From DATLFP01 sp035540955 (GTDB lineage: Bacteria; Actinomycetota; Acidimicrobiia; Acidimicrobiales; CADCSY01): a stretch of DNA of 7,040 bases. The DNA is taken from contig DATLFP010000170.1 of the NCBI GenBank assembly GCA_035540955.1, forward strand, positions 1 through 7,040, given 5' to 3'. Position 1 is the stretch's first letter, and each line of letters opens with the position of its first letter. The notes beneath the pieces were generated by a model. It had not been told where the DNA came from and searched no databases. It saw nothing but the letters and a program-made list of their open reading frames with translations. Of the stretch, positions 5,516 to 7,040 are shown piece after piece. The translations under genes and the position numbers were made by a program.

Positions 5516-6954
5516 GCCGCTGGGACGACGACGAGGATCCCAAGGACACCACCGAGGGCGTCCGCATCATCGGGGCCGACGAGGCCGCCGAGGCCGTCGA
5601 GCGGGGTGACGTCGCGCCCCGCCGGGGTGAGGGCGAGCTGCGCTTCGGCGACCGCCCGGCGTCCCCGCCCGAGGGCGTCCGCCCCGCGGTGCGCTTCCCG
5701 CTGCCCGCCGAGGACGACGCCGCCGCCGGCGTCGACCGACCCGAGCCCCGATCGGCGCCCGAGCGCCCGGCGCCGGCGCCCGCGGCGCCCCCGGTCCTCC
5801 CGCACTGGACCGAGCCGCCCACCGGCGAGGTGGCCAAGATCTTCCCCGAAGACCCGGGCGCGCCCGACGACGACGTCGACGACGCCGACCTCGAGGCGTG
5901 GTCGAGCTTCGCCACGTCCGGGCCCCGCTGGCGCGACAGCGCCGGCGACTGGGCCGAACCCGACTACGACGCCGACGCCATCCGCGCCGACGACTCGACG
6001 CGGCTCGGCGCCCTCGACGACCGCGATCGGCCGGCTCCCGGCGACTACTTCTTCGAGGCGCCCGTGGCCGAGGAGCCGCCCGTGATCCGCACCGGGGTCC
6101 GACCCACGCCGCCCGCGCCCGCCGACGACGGCGGCGAGCGCGACATGCCGGTGGCGATCGGCATCGGCGCCGCGCTCGCCGCGCTGTTCCTGCTGCTGCT
6201 GTCGGTCGGGCCCGGCGCGGTGATGTTCCTCGTCGCCGGCGTGCTGGTGCTGGCGGCCGCCGAGCTCTACGCCGGGCTGCAGCGGGGCGGCTACCAGCCG
6301 GCCACGCTGCTCGGGCTGGTGGCGGTGGGCGCCATGTCGGGCGCCGCCTACTGGAAGGGCGAGACGGCGCTGCCGCTGGTGCTCGCCCTCGCCGCGGTGT
6401 TCTCGCTCCTGTGGTTCCTGGTGGGTGTGACCCGGCAGAACCCGACGATGAACGCGGCGGTGACGCTGCTCGGCATCGCCTACGTCGGCCTGCTCGGCGC
6501 GTACGCCGCGCTCATCCTCCGGGTCCCCGATGGACGGGGCGACGGCCGGGGCATCCTCATCGGCGTGATCGTGGCGGTGGTGGCGAACGACGTCGGCGCC
6601 TTCGTGATCGGCCGCCAGGCGGGCCGGGCCCCGCTGGCCCCCACCATCAGCCCCCACAAGACGGTGGAGGGCACGATCGGCGGCGCCCTCGCCGGGATCC
6701 TCGTGTCCTTCCTCGTGCTCGGGATCATCGGGGTCACGCCCTGGGACGGCGGCAGCGCCCTCGCCCTCGGCCTCGTGGTGGCGGTGATGGCGCCCCTCGG
6801 CGACCTCGCCGAGTCGATGATCAAGCGCGACCTCGGGGTGAAGGACATGGGCACGGTGCTGCCGGGCCACGGCGGGATCCTCGACCGCTTCGACGCCCTC
6901 CTGTTCTGCCTCCCCGCCACCTACTACCTGGCCCGCGTCCTCGACCTCTTCTAG
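5512..6954 (+). CDS. cdsA: Phosphatidate cytidylyltransferase (CDP-diacylglycerol synthase) with a long cytosolic N-terminal extension
   Basis: CdsA is an integral membrane enzyme that joins CTP and phosphatidic acid to give CDP-diacylglycerol, the branch point of phospholipid synthesis. The family signature near the C-terminus is complete: S435, K438-R439, K444-D445, P451, H453-G-G and D458-R-F-D461. Other conserved parts are NDVGAFVIGRQAG (359-371) and SPHKTVEGTIGG (380-391). Hydrophobic segments lie at about 213-231, 236-254, 264-280, 286-305, 316-337, 348-367, 390-407, 416-430 and 461-476. The protein is 480 aa, against roughly 270-300 for ordinary CdsA. The surplus is residues 1-210, hydrophilic, rich in Asp, Glu, Pro, Ala and Arg, with scattered aromatic spots (W99, W130, W140, Y179-F181). 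ATG 5512 is the only start available, because an in-frame TGA lies at 5491. The extension has the same codon style as the catalytic part, so it looks genuine. Confidence 0.95.
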   Translation: MSRWDDDEDPKDTTEGVRIIGADEAAEAVERGDVAPRRGEGELRFGDRPASPPEGVRPAVRFPLPAEDDAAAGVDRPEPRSAPERPAPAPAAPPVLPHWTEPPTGEVAKIFPEDPGAPDDDVDDADLEAWSSFATSGPRWRDSAGDWAEPDYDADAIRADDSTRLGALDDRDRPAPGDYFFEAPVAEEPPVIRTGVRPTPPAPADDGGERDMPVAIGIGAALAALFLLLLSVGPGAVMFLVAGVLVLAAAELYAGLQRGGYQPATLLGLVAVGAMSGAAYWKGETALPLVLALAAVFSLLWFLVGVTRQNPTMNAAVTLLGIAYVGLLGAYAALILRVPDGRGDGRGILIGVIVAVVANDVGAFVIGRQAGRAPLAPTISPHKTVEGTIGGALAGILVSFLVLGIIGVTPWDGGSALALGLVVAVMAPLGDLAESMIKRDLGVKDMGTVLPGHGGILDRFDALLFCLPATYYLARVLDLF

Positions 6955-6964
6955 ATCTCGAACC

Positions 6965-7003
6965 TTGTCGCGCTCGCCCGGCGACGCCGGGCGAGCGCGA
7001 CAA
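6965..7003. terminator. Perfect 18-bp inverted repeat with GAC loop, terminator-like
   Basis: TTGTCGCGCTCGCCCGGC (6965-6982) is an exact reverse complement of 6986-7003, separated by GAC. It begins ten bases after the cdsA stop. No T-run follows (CCTTGGGG), so it would be a hairpin of the U-less kind proposed for high-GC actinomycetes. Being symmetric it could act on either strand. Its right arm carries the GCGACA that serves as the possible -35 box of the next promoter. Confidence 0.7.
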
Positions 7004-7026
7004 CCTTGGGGACCGGGAATTAGCCT
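6997..7026 (+). promoter_or_regulatory. Leaderless-type promoter for the gene starting at 7033
   Basis: GCGACA (6997-7002) matches four of six bases of TTGACA and is followed after 18 bases by TAGCCT (7021-7026), a TANNNT -10 box. The G of GTG 7033 is the seventh base after it, the expected transcription start, so the message would have no 5' leader. No ribosome-binding site precedes that GTG, which supports leaderless translation. Confidence 0.5.
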
Positions 7027-7032
7027 GACGGG

Positions 7033-7040
7033 GTGACGAC
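7033..7040 (+). CDS. Start of the next gene (only eight bases in the window)
   Basis: GTG 7033-7035 followed by ACG is proposed as a start codon only because it sits exactly at the predicted transcription start of a leaderless promoter. The product cannot be read. In many bacteria cdsA is followed by dxr (isoprenoid pathway), which would be my guess from gene order alone. Confidence 0.35.

Noticed and set aside
5392..6870. Long open frame on the minus strand opposite frr and cdsA
   Set aside because: The product is Arg/His/Gly-rich shadow translation opposite a CdsA with a complete family signature.
1..7040. CRISPR array, insertion sequence, defence or secretion system
   Set aside because: There are no spaced direct repeats, transposase motifs or flanking duplications, and every open stretch is accounted for by conserved genes or short gaps.

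Overview
This window is a compact, very GC-rich stretch of chromosome. Every convincing gene reads on the + strand and codon third positions are overwhelmingly G or C. The gene order is a WhiG/FliA-type sigma factor end, a secreted M23-like protein, rpsB, tsf, pyrH, frr, cdsA and the start of one more gene. That is the classic actinobacterial translation/cell-envelope neighbourhood. Together with the extended S2 and CdsA proteins and the TANNNT-type promoters set directly against start codons, it suggests a deep-branching actinomycete. Class Acidimicrobiia is my best guess, but that is inference and no species can be named.

Layout. Bases 1-141 are the last 46 codons of a sigma factor, covering the region 4.2 helix-turn-helix. 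Bases 245-1909 encode a secreted two-domain protein: an N-terminal LytM/M23 domain that has lost most of its catalytic residues, followed by a LipA-like alpha/beta-hydrolase with an apparently intact Ser-Asp-His triad. Bases 1910-2116 hold a long hairpin, a probable promoter and a structured 5' leader. Then come rpsB (2117-3301), tsf (3312-4130) and pyrH (4130-4858), tightly packed. frr (4905-5462) has a possible leaderless promoter directly at its ATG. cdsA (5512-6954) sits behind a tiny upstream frame that ends on its start codon. A perfect 18-bp hairpin (6965-7003) follows, then a second leaderless-type promoter aimed at a GTG at 7033, where the next gene begins.

How the genes work together. 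S2 and EF-Ts serve ribosome assembly and EF-Tu recycling, and ribosome recycling factor splits post-termination complexes. UMP kinase feeds UTP/CTP synthesis, and CdsA uses CTP to make CDP-diacylglycerol for phospholipids. The cluster therefore links translation, pyrimidine supply and membrane lipid synthesis. The secreted hydrolase has its own ribosome-binding site and is bounded by hairpins, so it is probably a separate unit.

I found no defence system, mobile element, CRISPR array, tRNA or rRNA. The window is mainly conserved housekeeping DNA. The points worth a second look are the degenerate-M23/lipase fusion, the hairpin-plus-promoter junctions, the rpsB leader, the disordered extensions on S2 and CdsA, and the mini-ORF ahead of cdsA.
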